Shown here piece after piece: positions 34,401 through 46,324 of a stretch of 64,000 nucleotides of DNA (position 1 is its first letter; every line of letters begins with the position of its first letter). Made by a program: the position numbers and the translations under genes. Under the pieces are notes generated by a model that was not told the origin of the DNA, made no database searches, and saw nothing but the letters and a program-made list of their open reading frames with translations. The stretch is from Paratinospora sagittata. Taxonomy: Eukaryota; Streptophyta; Magnoliopsida; Ranunculales; Menispermaceae. The stretch spans positions 8,110,501 through 8,174,500 of the forward strand of contig CM069607.1 of NCBI GenBank assembly GCA_035771175.1, read 5' to 3'.

Positions 34401-35412
34401 TGAGCTCACATTATTCAATTATCCTTCATCACCAATTGAGAACTTTGAAAAGGCATTGGAGTGGTTGGAGAGAGTCTGTCTTAATTGGCTTGCAAACTTC
34501 TCCCTCTTAGGCAATGTGAACTATCAGCACAAGGCTTCCATTTTTAATGACCTCGTTTGAAAATTTTACCACTATCTATAACATATATTATGTATTTTAT
34601 GACTACTAATTGTGATTGATTGTCTGGGAATTGTTAATAACCTTTTTATATCATTGATGCTTGATTACTTTTGTTGAAATTTATATTTCACCTAAATATT
34701 TTATTAAAAAAACAATAGTTTTTCTCCATTTAATTGCCTCTTTCCCCCCTCCCCCTACACCGAAAGGAAAGAAAAGAAAAGAACTTGGCTGTTGAATTTT
34801 CCTTTTGGAATATATCAAAATTGAAATATTTCGCCATACTGTGTAGAAATCTGGTATAACTCATTGCCATTTCCAATACAGGCGACCCCATACTCATTGA
34901 CTTGGGGGTCCACTTCTCACATGAATACCATATTAACCTGAAAAGAAATTTGAATATGAAGTTTTGGGAAGCTGAGGACAGTGTCGGTCTTCTCATGCCC
35001 TCTTATACTTCTTTTGGGGCAAGGATAACTGTTATTGAAAGCTTAGTTTGATTTCTCATTATGGAATTTGGATTTAGGTTTAGGATTATCTATCATCTTT
35101 TTATTGCACATGCATAGTTGTGATTCTGAATGCCTCCATTCCATGGATTCTTGAGATGGAGGCCACATTGTAGGTTATATCTAGCTGAAATTCCATTTAA
35201 CTTTTATGGAATGGATACCTCCCCTTGTATTGAATTCAGATAAAAGTTTCAGGTTTCTTTAAACTTTAACATTTTCTTTTGTATGGATGTCACTGATGGA
35301 TGATCATCCTATTTATGGTTTTTGTGCAGTTGGTCCTAAAGATACGCCTATTGATCTCGTCATGGAAAAGACATATGATGCTAAAACTGGGAAGGGCATG
35401 CCTGATCTTTAA
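31428..35412 (+). CDS. RPL24: Ribosomal protein L24, mitochondrial uL24 type (KOW domain), five coding exons
   Basis: Exons 31428-31487, 31576-31671, 33270-33373, 33518-33654 and 35330-35412 join in frame to a 159-aa protein with all GT-AG sites intact. The start [20 protein letters not shown] leads straight into the KOW motif ([20 protein letters not shown], residues 21-40). [29 protein letters not shown] and the C-terminal [14 protein letters not shown] follow. Such proteins are assembly-initiator components of the large ribosomal subunit at the tunnel exit. The length and sequence fit, from memory, the short plant mitochondrial L24 (Arabidopsis At5g23535 type) rather than cytosolic eL24 or the plastid form. 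There is a long 5' intron (27646-31340) in which LTR D and a PPR fragment have landed. Exon 4 and its flanks are duplicated at 45066-45949. The gene itself appears functional. Confidence 0.92.
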
Positions 35413-36038
35413 GATGCAATTGAGATTCAAAATTTATGATGTGAAGGGGTCGATCGAGTAGATTATGAGGTGAAATAAGTGGTTGAGAGCTGTCATATTC
35501 ACCGATATTTACCAGGGATATTGCTTGTGTTTTATAGAAATTACTTGTGAAAAGTTGAGGAATTTTGCAATATTCTTTAACCCTCCCGCATATTATAGCT
35601 GAAGTAACTTGGTTTGAAATGCAATTGCTTGTGGATTTACTGGTTTCATTTCCAATTCATGTATTTGGCACTCCCATTACTAGCATCAGTGGTTTGTATG
35701 TCAAATTGAAATTTTCCATTAACAATCCTGGCATCAATGACTCTACCTTATAGAACTAATTACATTGATGGAACTTGGTCACCTGGTTGATGTTTGTGAA
35801 TGAGAAGAGACAACATAACTACGATTTTCAGTCAAAATAAATACTTTTTAACATCAAGGAAGATTGGGTTATGACCCATCTTAAAGTTTGTAATTCACAA
35901 AATGTTTTAAAATCCATAAGCGCCATCCATCGGAAAATACAAATGTTGGAAAATGTTTGAAAAATTCAATGGGTTGGATTGGGTTTAAAAAGTCTATTGG
36001 GCTGGATCCGATCAATCTAAAACCATCGAAGAAATTCA
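35413..36038 (+). other. RPL24 3' flank
   Basis: Likely 3'UTR and spacer; no separate gene seen. The segment 34298-36038 is missing from the downstream duplicate. Confidence 0.4.
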
Positions 36039-36885
36039 ATCAAACCAAAACCCTTCAGTCTTACTGATTCTTAAAAACTAATTAAGTAGAATAGTTAAAG
36101 ATTTATTTTATTAAAAATTATGTTTAAGTTTTTTATGAGATCGGCCATTGATATATGCAGAGTTTTATTCCATACAGAATAATCATTTGATACTATTGTT
36201 TTTCTTTTAGAAATTAGAATTATCTAAAGCAACACGTGGGCCGCTTGAATTGAGTAACCCGCAGCCCACAAGAAGGGGCCAAGAACCCATTGGGCCCAAA
36301 AACACTGCAGTTCTCGACCAAGAAGAGAAAAATGGAGGGAACCACCATTTACTCGTAACTGAGAAAAGAAGAGACCGAGAGAAGAAGGAGATATTGAGAT
36401 CGAGCTAAAAGGTTTTTCGAATTCTGATTTATTTTTTTGAATGGATGGGTTAATATTGATTTATTATTAGACTAAAATAGTAGTTTTGAAGTGATTTAAT
36501 AGTTTAACGTATCACTATAGCATTTTTTTAATTTTTTATTTTTATATGTATCTAAAGGATTAGTTTGAATTAGAGCAGTAGGTTTCAATGGATTCAAAAG
36601 AGGAATGTTGGTATCTTTTGATTCTTTTGTGAGAGTGAGTGTTTGATAGGAGTGTTTATGTTCTATGCAAATAAGTTGTTTGATGAAATGTTTGTGAGAG
36701 AAAATGATTTGACATTTTGTGTCAAATGGTTTATATTTTGAATTTGATTGATGGCAAGGTAATGTACATCCTTGACGGAATTACTTTAACAATGAAACCT
36801 TTAGTTTGTTAATTAGTAGAAAATATGATGTGCATATACATGTGTTTAGGAAAAAAGGGTTAAGATCAGCATCCTTTAGGTCCCC
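36039..36885 (+). repeat. Duplicate of the PPR promoter/5'UTR block (upstream copy)
   Basis: Near-identical to 45951-46800. It includes the ACACGTGGG and TTGGGCCCAAA elements, the purine-rich leader and the AAAAG/GTTTTT splice donor (36411-36413). It is cut at 36885 by the minus-strand gypsy relic, so it cannot drive the PPR gene, which is more than 10 kb further on. Confidence 0.85.
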
Positions 36886-37477
36886 AAGGTATTAGTCGCT
36901 TTCCTTCTTGCCATCTTGTGTCGAAAGTTGGTAAATTTGTTCACGCAAAGTCGTCAAGAAACAAACTAGTTTATAAACTTCACTAAAAGATGACAAAACG
37001 ATAAGTCTAAGTTGAGCAGGTGATCCCTGCTTGCTATTCCTACTGAGCTACTCTTACTTGCTATAGCTACTAGTAGTAAAACTTCAGATGCTCTGCGTTC
37101 CATGGCTTGGCAATCCGTCTTCCATCGAGGTCTTCCAACTCCTAGACTCCGTTCCTCGGTGTGGCAATGACCTTGTATGGTCCTCCTCAGTTTGGGCCGA
37201 GAGCCCCTGCTCCGGCGTCCTCAGTGTTGAGCATGACCTTTCTTAGTACTAGGTCACCGATTTTGAAACTACGGAGTCTCACTTTAGAATTGTAGTACTT
37301 CGATGTTCTCTTTTGGTATGCAGCTAGTCGAAGTTGTGATTGCTCTCTCCTTTCTTCTAAAAGGTCCAGCTCGACTTTCTGTGCTTCTGAGTTCTTTTTT
37401 TCGTTGAAGTACGAAGTTTTCAGAGTTGGAATGCCGAGCTCTACTGGAATAACAACTTCCATTCCAAACGCCAGGGA
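36886..37477 (-). pseudogene. Gypsy (Tat-like) integrase C-terminus
   Basis: The minus strand from 37477 encodes PLSLAFGMEVVIPVELGIPT, then NLDLLEE-type KVELDLLEERREQ, AAYQKRTSKYYNSKVRLRSF and KIGDLVLRKV. A stop in place of W follows GALGPN, and it closes with ELEDLDGRRIAKPWNAEHL and KFYY. This is the C-terminal end of Tat/Ogre-clade gypsy integrases. The upstream part of integrase is missing where LTR A is inserted, and no 3' LTR follows on the left. Confidence 0.85.
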
Positions 37478-40384
37478 GAGAGGATGTAGAACCCGTGCCT
37501 TTAAGTGACGTCATTTGGACTCATAATGTACCCACAGAGTACTCGTATATGTATTCGTATACGTATGTGTATATGTATTTTGATGATCGAAGCACGTAAG
37601 TTCGAGTGTCTTTGCATGATTTTAGGTCATAAAGAGTGCGCATGAAGTTTCGGAACCATCGGAGACCCGTTCGACGTCAAAACATGTCGTGAACGGTGTT
37701 TTGGATCCAGTGGAGCTCGCTCCATGGAGGAAGAAATTTCTGTCACAAATTACATCAATGGTTTGATCTCCTAGATCCGTGGTCCGATTGAGCTGAAATT
37801 TTTTAAGTTCATTCTTATATGATAGATCTTAATTATGAACAGTGAATATCTTGATCAGAGTTACCTATTATGAGTTATAAGACTCCAAAAACTGTTTCAT
37901 GGATTTTTGGATTTTCTTACGTAGTTTTGATCAAATAGTTAAATCTCTCAATCCCACCGTTGGATTGAGTTGAAAGTTTACCAGAATGTTGGTAACTGAC
38001 TCATGCAACTTTTGAACGGTTAAGAAGTTAAATTAGTGGGTAGTTTGCAAGAAATTGACTATCTGAGTGCAAGTATTGCAACAGAAAAATTGATTTTTTG
38101 ATAATTTTTGGCAACTTTTAGATGTTGGCCCAAGCTTGTCTATTTAAGAAACCAAAACGTAATTTTAGGCTAATTTGCTAAGTTCTCGGCCAGAAAAGAT
38201 AGAAAGGAGCTGGAGAGGAGAAAAGGAGAGGAAAATTAGGGTTTTGTAGTTTCTTGCTCAGGAACACCTAAGGTTTGCATTTTTCCTCCATTTCTTCCTT
38301 GAATCTCTCTATTAGTTGCATGATAGCTTTATTTTGAGCATGAGGGTTTCATTTTGATGCATGCATTGTGATGAACTTTGGATGGGTGGAAGACCAAAGT
38401 TGGAGTTGAGTCTTGCATGTCACATATGTGTGGTTAGAGAGTGTTAGGAGTACACTAATGGTGAAACCCCCAATTTCTAGTAAAAAATTGGAAGAGTTAG
38501 TTCAAATGACCTATACTTAGTTTATGACCTTCGACTTTTTCAAAATCTTTGCATGTCAACTATGTTGACCTAGTGGCCATTGTGGATGATTCCATGTTGC
38601 AAGATCAGTAAAATTTATGGCTGAACATGGTGACCTAGTGTAAAATTGACAATATGGCCTATGTATGAAAATTTCCAAATTTGGGGCTTTTGATGCTCTT
38701 GATATAAAATCTGAAAAATTATGCAATGTAGGTCTAATTGGACATGATTAGGGTTGTTTAATGATTGAATTGAGTGGGTTCTCATAATGGACACCCTAAG
38801 GTTGACTAATTTTGATCTAGGCTAAGTATTTGACATTTTTCATGTACTTTGGCAATTTTGCATGTAATTTGGGAATTTTGCCCAAATTGGAACTTTTCAC
38901 CCAAAGCAAGTCAATTTATGAAATTGACTTGGGGATTGTTTAATTGGACCCAAATTGAGTAGAATCATGAGTTTAAAATATTAGAACCTATGTTAAATTG
39001 ATATGACTTAGTTCATTTTGACCTTATGTTTTATATTGGCCTAATTGAGGGTTTTGACCAAGACTTAGTCAATTTATGAAATTGACTTGATGTATAGTCT
39101 AATTGACCCTAATTATAATTGAATTTCATGTATATTAGTGGTTGGATCATGGAATCACCCTATTACATTCAATTTAGGTCAATCTTAGTTTAATTGAGTC
39201 TAAATGATCAAGTTGGGCAATATGAAAATTGGCTCAAAGGGGTAATCAATTTAGAATCTAATTGACTTTAGATTGGGTTTGAACATGGGGTTTTGGCGCA
39301 CTTTATGACTGATTTTTTAGTTGTGTGAACCATGTTATTTCCAGGTCTTGTGATTGATCTTGAACCCGTTTAGTCAATTGGAGAGTTTTGGCGATTGGAT
39401 TGGTTAGACTTAGCCAATCAAGAGTGAGTGTTTTTTTTACTTTTGGATTATTTATATGTGGCATTGTAGTATAGAAATGTTTTAAATGCTTATGTATGAT
39501 GGTATGCATGTTTTAATATTCCATGAAATATATTTGAGCATAATTCATTGGGATGACAATTTGGGTTAAGGCTCCTAATTGGAATTTTCTCTTTTTGGGA
39601 ATTCTCGTAAGTCTAGCGGCGATCCCAGTTGTGTACCTGGCAGAGGGTTTTATGGCTTGTGTATGGGTATGTTAGTTTAGGCTAATCTTACGTGCTGCAC
39701 AACCCCAGAAATCCTATTAGGATACGAGTATTGAGTGTGTGTTCAGGTACTGTGTGTAGCGCACCAGCCTTGAACCCCCGTACTCAGGAGGTGTTAGGAT
39801 TGTATGAGCATGACTACAAATGTTATGCATTGTCTTATGTATGACTTGATTCATTATGTTAACATATATGTAATCTATTTCGTCATCATGATATTTCAAC
39901 TGTTTTATGATCTTACCATGTTTTATAAATGCACGTATATGCCACTTGTAAATAACATTCACTGAGCTGGCTGTAGCTCACACCTCACCATCTTCTTTCA
40001 GGATCTGATAGAAAAAGAAAAAGGAAGGTTTGACTGCGGAACGTCCCTTATTTTTGTTTCATGTAGGTGTTGTACATTTAGTTTTGTATTTTTATAATTA
40101 TGTACATGATAACACCTAGTAATTGTATATTTAACACATAGTTGGGATGTGTTGGGTTTTGTATTATTTTGAAGACTCTGGAATTTTATATTTGTAAAAA
40201 TTTGGAGAAGTAATATTTTATTTCATTATGATCATGTTAGTTGGTTGTTAAGAATGTACTTTTATTTCTTTTTGGGGATTCGTATATGTATTCGAGAGCT
40301 GACGGGAAGTCGGGTGTACCGACAGAGGGTATACTCGAAGGTTCCCGTGCCGGTCATGGCGTGACGTAGAGTGGGTCGTGACGT
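37478..40384 (+). mobile_element. LTR A, about 2.9-kb solo-LTR-like element
   Basis: It starts TGTAGAACCCGTGCC and ends GGTCGTGACG. Typical LTR landmarks appear in order. There is a U3 with CGTATATGTATTCG-type palindromes, a TATA-like CTATTTAAG (about 38140) and a purine-rich leader with ggttttgtagtttcttgctc. Near the end lie the cactgagctggctgtagctcac block (39960) and the GACGGG/CCGGTCATG segment. It sits between the integrase tail and the protease of the minus-strand Tat-like relic, where RT and RNase H should be. The flanks (gagga left, tccaa right) do not form a target duplication, so a deletion accompanied or followed its arrival. LTR B and fragment C are relatives. Confidence 0.7.
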
Positions 40385-42174
40385 CCAATGGATTTTATAG
40401 TTCGCCACATCCAATGTTATCACCAAAGCATCAGAACGAGGTCGACAGATGTCTCTAGCCTCTCCCTCAGTGAAGGTGATAACGAAGTCTGTTCTCCTGT
40501 GCTTTTCTGGTTGGCTCGACAGGTTCCAAACTTCCGTTCGCGCAGCTCGGTCGTAAGTCTTCAGTGCTCTGTTCAACGTTTTCTCGAGGTCTCCACTAAA
40601 AATGGTTCTGATCTCCCTCGGCTGGTCAACTCTTCCCTTCTCTGGCGACTGAGTTGTTCTCTGATCCGAGCCCTTCACGTATTCTTGTAGACGACCTCGA
40701 CGGATAAGAGTTTTTATCTCCTCTTTCAAGTTGAAACACTAGTCAATATTATGACCATGATTCTTGTGGTATCGACAGTACTTCCTCTTGTCCCGTCGAT
40801 CAGAAGGAGTGCTCAGCTTTTTTAGCCATTTGAGGTATTTCTTGTCTTGGATCTCTAGGAAGATCTGCTCTGCAGAGGTGGTCAAAGGTGTGTATGTCGA
40901 ATAAACGTTATGGATGCCCTTGCTTTTTTAGTCACATCGATCTGAATTGGACATTTTCCCACCTCGGTTGTCCTCTTTGGCTTCTTCGCCTCTTTTCCTC
41001 TTCTTGTCCTTCTTCGAACTGTTGAAAGGATTATCCTCTTCCCTTTTGGCTTCAGCCTACTCATCCGCGTTAATGTACTTCTGAGCTCGGTCTAGGACTT
41101 CCTTGTATGTTTGAGCTTTCCTCTTTCCCAAGGAGTAGTGGAATCGTCCAGGCCTCAGCCGGGCCATGAAGGCTGTGATAGTTGTTTTGTCATCACAGTC
41201 GCCGACCTCAACTCGAGCGTCATCAAATTGCTTGAGGTAATCCTCGAGATTTTCCCCTTGCTTTTGTCGAATGGTAAGTAAGTTGTTCACCGATTTTTCT
41301 CTTTTTTTTCTTACCGGCGAAGTGTCTGATAAACTTGTGAGCACGATGACCAAACGAGCAGATCGACCCTTGTTCTAGCTTCCAGTACCACTTCCGAGTT
41401 GGTCCTTCGAGGGTGATTTGGAAGCCCTTGCACATTGTTGCGTCGTCATATCTTTTGAATTTCATCCAAGATTTGTAGTTTTCAACGTGCTCTCTTGGGT
41501 CAATCTTTCCCTTGTACGTTTTGACCTATGTCGTTTTGACATTCTTTGGGAGTGGGGCCTGAAGCACTTCTTGGGTGAAAGGTGAGAAAAAATCTTCATA
41601 TTCAGTATGAGATCAGGTCTGGACACTCCTAAAAGGCCAGGTCAACCTGGACCGTACTGATTTAGACGACCTTGCAGGAAGCGATCCAATCTTTGGGATC
41701 CTTGCCGAGGCCGACCTGGTTACGGCTGACCTGGCTGGGACCGATCTTGGTGGAGGACGGCGTGATCTCTTTCTTGCTGACTGGACTTGGAAAGAGCTTG
41801 ACTCGTGCTCCTTTTTCGCCTCCAAAGAGTGGCGAAGATCTCCAAAGAGTGCTCCTTTTCATAGATTTCGGTTGAGAGTTGATACTCTGGCAGCGGCTTC
41901 CTTCATTTTTTCAAACCTTTGTGAGTCATGGCAGTGACCAAAGAAGAGCTACTTGTAATACCTCGTTCTGCTCCAACACTAGCTGAGAGATCTTCTCTAC
42001 CTTCTTCTCAATGTTACTGATTCGTGCAGACTTCTGAGCAAAACTTGTCTTCTTTTTGGAAGGGCTCCCTCGTTGGGCCTTAGGAGGCTCTAGCGAAGCT
42101 GAAAGCTTTTCCAGATATGGGGGATCTGCCTCTTGACTCATTGCCGGAAAGCTGTTACTGGCTTGATAAGTCGG
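40385..42174 (-). pseudogene. Gypsy (Tat-like) gag and start of protease
   Basis: Reading the minus strand: gag begins near 42150 (MSQEADPPYLEKLSASLEPP). It has a short coiled-coil-like stretch (ARISNIEKKVEKISQLVLEQ) and the core gag region (YDDATMCKGFQITLEGPTRK, then WYWKLEQGSI). Then come LLTIRQKQGENLEDYLKQF and AFMARLRPGRFHYSLGK. A zinc-knuckle-like region (KYCRYHKNHGHNID, then a stop and C) leads into LKEEIKTLIRRGRLQEYVKG. The protease begins with ARDICRPRSDALVITLDVAN, then YKIHW, and stops at LTR A. Several shifts and stops make it non-functional. Confidence 0.85.
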
Positions 42175-42175
42175 T

Positions 42176-42194
42176 CCCAACAGACTACGCCAAA
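42176..42194 (-). other. Primer-binding site of the Tat-like element
   Basis: The minus strand reads TTTGGCGTAGTCTGTTGGGA, a worn version of the TTTGGCGCCGTCTGTGGGA site usual in Tat/Ogre-clade elements, directly after the LTR. Confidence 0.65.
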
Positions 42195-43133
42195 TGTTGG
42201 TGCGAAATCTGATCAACACAAAGTAGATGAACACGTGTAGGAGGTGATCGGATTTGGAAGCGTGAACTCTCCAGCTCAGGCGAGAGTTTATTAGCTAGAT
42301 CTGAGAAGAAGAAAGAAAGCAATAGGGCTATCGTAAAGAACACTGGTGTGGTGCCGACCAAAGACCCTCTGATGCCTAAGTTAGAGCTTGTTCAAGACTA
42401 TAGCAGTAACTCTTGTAGAAAATTGTTCGTACCTTATAAGGAGAGTTGTAGGTCTTATTTATAGAGGAGGTCCTCTAACCGGAGTGGTTAGCTGCCCAGT
42501 AGGCATGGTGCTATGTGTCGTCTCGTCGTTGGTCGAGATGAGTTGGATGAGCTAATATATTTCGAGTTAGTCTTGGAGAAGGAATCTCATCCTGTCCTGG
42601 ATGATCCCTATCTTCCTGGTTCATCTCGGTGTAGAAATCTTATTTCATCTCGGATGATTCCTATTTTCCTAATTTGTCTCGGAGGAGGAGTCTTATTTCG
42701 TCTCTATGTCAAAGTCCGTGTTTGAGAGTGCAACTACCTCTGATTCCTTGGAATATGGCGTGCTAAGAAAGACTCTTTAATCTTCTTTATTTCGTCTGGA
42801 ATGATTAGCTCTGTTGTAGGCCGAGCTGTCAGCCTTGAACAGGACTGCACTGAGCTCGGCTGGGCCGAGCTAACGCTAAGATCATGTTTCCGGGTTTTTG
42901 GTAAATGTCATCCCACTAGGTCGACTCGGACAGTTTTTCATGGTTGAGTCAAATTTGGTTCGACTGAGCTGATCTGGCGGTCGTATCATCGCACGCGACT
43001 TTTACCCCGCCACCTCAGTTCGTCAGCTCCTTCACGTGGCTTATGTTTTCTATAACACCAGGTTAGCTCTGCTGATGTTCAGGTTAACTCTGTTGTTGTC
43101 CAGGTTAGCTCAGTCCGAGCTAACCATCCAACA
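42195..43133 (-). repeat. 5' LTR of the Tat-like element (939 bp)
   Basis: Its ends are TGTTGGTGCG and CCATCCAACA in plus reading, a TGTTGG/CCAACA inverted pair. It holds a tcttatttatagagg TATA-like block near 42452 (minus-strand reading ctctataaataag). It abuts the primer-binding site. The matching 3' LTR is absent from the left end of the element. Confidence 0.75.
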
Positions 43134-43826
43134 GATTTATATTCTAGAGTTTCAAATTTTCAACAAAAAAAAAAAGGAAAAGGAAAAACATATACATACA
43201 CAAGATCCAAAAAATATAGATGTCATTTATTTAAAAAATAAATATTTTATTATTTTACTGTAAAAAAAATAAAATTTTAAATTTTATTTAAAAAATATTT
43301 TTATTAATTTGTTTTAATAAATATAAATAACTTTAATAACTTAATTTTATCAATTAAATTTTATTAATTTAGATAAACTATTTTTTAAATTTTCTTTCGA
43401 AAAAAAACTTTTATTAATTTGTTTTAAAAATATTTTTTATTTTAGAAATAAATTCGTTACACGTTTTTTTTGTGCCTTTAAAATTTATTTATTTATTATT
43501 ATTCTATCTGGTAAAAAAATTAAACGGAACCATTCGAAAGACAAACGTTATATATGGGGCCACATGAATCTCATGATACTTATTTCTGTTGGTATTAAAA
43601 CATTATTTCTCTTATTAAATTATCATCCTTTTAAAAAAATAAAAAAATAAAAAAAACACAGAAAATAAAAGAAAACCCGTGCATTTGCATTAGTATTGCT
43701 ATTTGCTTCAGTCTTCACTTTCACCAGTGCACCTCCTCCATCTCTCAACCAAACTTACCAAGGGCCGAGATAGAGAGCCCACCAGAACGGACGCCACAGG
43801 CCTTTCCGCTTCCTCGCAAGTCTTCT
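43134..43826. other. AT-rich spacer
   Basis: Mostly A/T runs. From about 43690 there is a more balanced stretch before the GAA/TTC microsatellite. No gene recognised. Confidence 0.4.
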
Positions 43827-43944
43827 GGTGAATCTTCTTCTTCTTCTTCTTCTTCTTCTTATTCTCATACGGTCGTAAGATTTCAGACAGTAGCGACATT
43901 TTCTTCTTCTTCTTCTTCTTCTTCTTCTTCTTCTTCTTCTTCTT
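43827..43944. repeat. (TTC)n microsatellite, two blocks
   Basis: Two TTC/GAA arrays of about 10 and 15 units flank the short block attctcatacggtcgtaaga. ORFs through it are poly-lysine artefacts. Confidence 0.9.
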
Positions 43945-44640
43945 TATCTTTTTCTTATACTGGTTCAAATTGAATCCCCAATCTTCTTCTTCTCAATGTT
44001 TGAGATTGATGCCCTAATCTTATTTTAATTCTGGCTGCAAATTAAAGCCCTAATTTGATATTCTAATTCATTTGCTGTGATTGCAGATTGTTTAGTTTAA
44101 CATTTTTAACCTAGTTCACGGTTATTGCAATTTTGTTTTTATATTTATTTGTTTATTGACAATGTTGTTGTAACTTTCGTGATGAATTGTTGCATCATTC
44201 TTATATTTTGGAGCTTGTTTGTTTGGTGATCTATTGTATCTGATTTATATTTCAATGAACGTGACATCATATTTTGTGTGCCTTTTTGTTTCGTTCTTTA
44301 AATTTAGTTATTGCTCTTTTAAAAATAAAAATAAAAATTCAGGAGGTTTAATTTTTTGCTTTTAGAAACTGACTAGTTATTGTCATTTGTCCCAATTCCT
44401 AGATGACTTGTTTGCAACTTGTAGCTTCTAGGTTGTAGGCTTTTTTTGTTACATTATAAATTGTTTATAATATGAAAAGAAGGTTGAGTAACTTGACTAA
44501 ATCGGCCAAAACCAATATAAAGTTATTGGAATGGGTTTGGTTGGGTTGAAGTTTTCCAACCGGACCTGATTGGATTGGATTGATATTTGGCTCAAAACTA
44601 AACCAACCAACCCCGTGAAAACCCCTTGTTTAATCGTCCA
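43945..44640. other. Spacer, possible old 5'UTR/intron remnant
   Basis: Contains TTTAATTC and CCCTAAT leader-like motifs near 43985-44060 but no ORF. 44490-44600 has gggtttggttgggttg-type sequence seen in old TAGGG MITEs. Nothing firm. Confidence 0.3.
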
Positions 44641-45065
44641 AATTGAATGTGGTGTTCGACCGCTCAACAAAAATAGGGATTGTAGTCTAGTGATTCGGCT
44701 CATTCTATGTGGTGCCCCCTAACTCCAGACCACCATCCCCCGCGGGGCGGCGTGCGGAAAGCCGGAGCGGGACGCCTGGCGTAAGCATCTACAACAACCC
44801 CACACCATTTGCGAGGTAATTGAGACCCTACAAGCCTCATTATACCTGTAAGGTACTTGCGCAATTCTACTATCCATAACTATAATCAAGAGAAATAACA
44901 AACCCACAATGATAATCCATATACCATTCAATCCATCTAAATCAATTACACATGTAAAGTCTCCAAAATCATGAGTACAAAACCGTCACATGCCCACATG
45001 AGTCTAACTACCATAATCCCAAACTCACCATACTACAGAATGTGGTAAGTGTTATATTTACATAG
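44641..45065. repeat. Unclassified repeat with tRNA-like head and GC-rich patch
   Basis: TAGTCTAGTGATTCGGCTC (44683-44701) resembles the start of a tRNA (A-box region). It is followed by a GC-rich patch (44738-44780) unlike its surroundings and an LTR-like tail. It ends exactly where the RPL24 duplicate starts (45066). Class not determined. Confidence 0.35.
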
Positions 45066-45949
45066 TTCTTTCATGTGAGATTTAGAAATTATATTGAGAA
45101 TGTTAACAAACAAAAGTTATGTTTCTTTCTTTTGTATGTTTCTTGCTTTAATGAAATTCTATGGGTTATGCAGGAAACCTTGTAACGTTGGAATCAAATA
45201 TTTAGAAGATGGTACTAAAGTGAGAGTTTCTCGAGGAATAGGAGCTTCAGGCTCCATAATTCCTCGTCCTGAGATCTTAAAAATAAGGACCACTCCAAGA
45301 CCTACTATAGGTATGGATCTAAGAACCTTTTGAAGCATGGATCTGCATATAGCCTTATTTCTGTCAGCTTTTTGTGCTTGGAAAATTATGATACCTGTAA
45401 TGGGCATTTATGTGGTTTCAATTGCACAGATAGAAGCTAATGAATTGCGCTGTGGTTCTTACTGATTGTTATATAGTCCTTGTCATGGTTATACTTCAAT
45501 CATGTTAGCTTTTTGTTAATTATTTTTCTTAAGTTGTTGATGTGATGCGATACCCATAAACAACAGTGGAAGACGAATCTGCAGTCATTATAGTTATTCA
45601 TATGATTTCACTCTTTATTGTGCATATAGTAAATAGTGTCATGCCACTAAGCACTGCATTCACCAATGAACCTTTCTAATTTATTTTCCATGAAACGCGC
45701 GAGTGTGTTTTTTTATTAAATGTTTAAATGCAGAAAACTTAGGCGATGGACATTGGCTTCATGTTTTAAAATTCAGCTCTGTTTTCAAATCTATAGTTTA
45801 ATTATGCCTTAAGTGTAACAACCCCTCACCACATGATATCGTTTGATGCTAGACTCCATCCACCCTGGTTTTACTTCCTTATCACTTGAGCTCTTGGAAA
45901 AGGCCTTCATAGTGGGTAGTTTCTCACTTAGATAGCTCACAATCATATC
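45066..45949 (+). pseudogene. Duplicated RPL24 exon 4 with flanks
   Basis: Near-identical to 33410-34297. The exon copy is 45174-45310 with both splice sites kept, and one visible change puts Asn for Lys ([10 protein letters not shown]). Exons 1-3 and 5 are absent, so no RPL24 protein can be made from it. The high identity implies a recent duplication. It could still be captured as an extra exon by a transcript reading through toward the PPR gene. Confidence 0.9.
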
Positions 45950-46324
45950 CAATCAAACCAAAACCCTTCCGTCTTACTGATTCTTAAAAACTAATTAAGT
46001 AGAATAGTTAAAGATTTATTTTATTAAAAATTATGTTTAATTTTTTTATGAGATCGGCCATTGATATATGCAGAGTTTTATTCCATATAGAATAATCATT
46101 TGCTATTATTAATTTTCTTTTAGAGATTAGAATTATCCAAAGCAACACGTGGGCCGCTTGAACTGAGCAACCCGCAGCCCACAAGAAGGGGCCAAGAACC
46201 CATTGGGCCCAAAAACACTGCAACTCTCGACCAAGAAGAGAAAAATGGAGGGAACCACCATTTACTCGTAATTGAGAAAAGAAGAGACTGAGAGAAGAAG
46301 GAGATATTGAGATCGAGCTAAAAG
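45950..46324 (+). promoter_or_regulatory. PPR gene promoter and probable non-coding first exon
   Basis: This block holds a G-box-like CACGTGGG and two GGGCCC/AGCCCA (TCP/site II-like) elements (46145-46210), common in promoters of organelle-protein genes. A purine-rich leader (46225-46324) then ends at AAAAG before GT (46325-46326). The acceptor would be TTGCAG at 47418-47423. It is duplicated at 36039-36411. Confidence 0.5.

Noticed and set aside
43708..43968. 86-aa minus-strand ORF
   Set aside because: Mostly polylysine from the TTC/GAA microsatellite.
44683..44701. A true tRNA gene
   Set aside because: Only the A-box side is tRNA-like; no B-box or cloverleaf follows at the proper distance.
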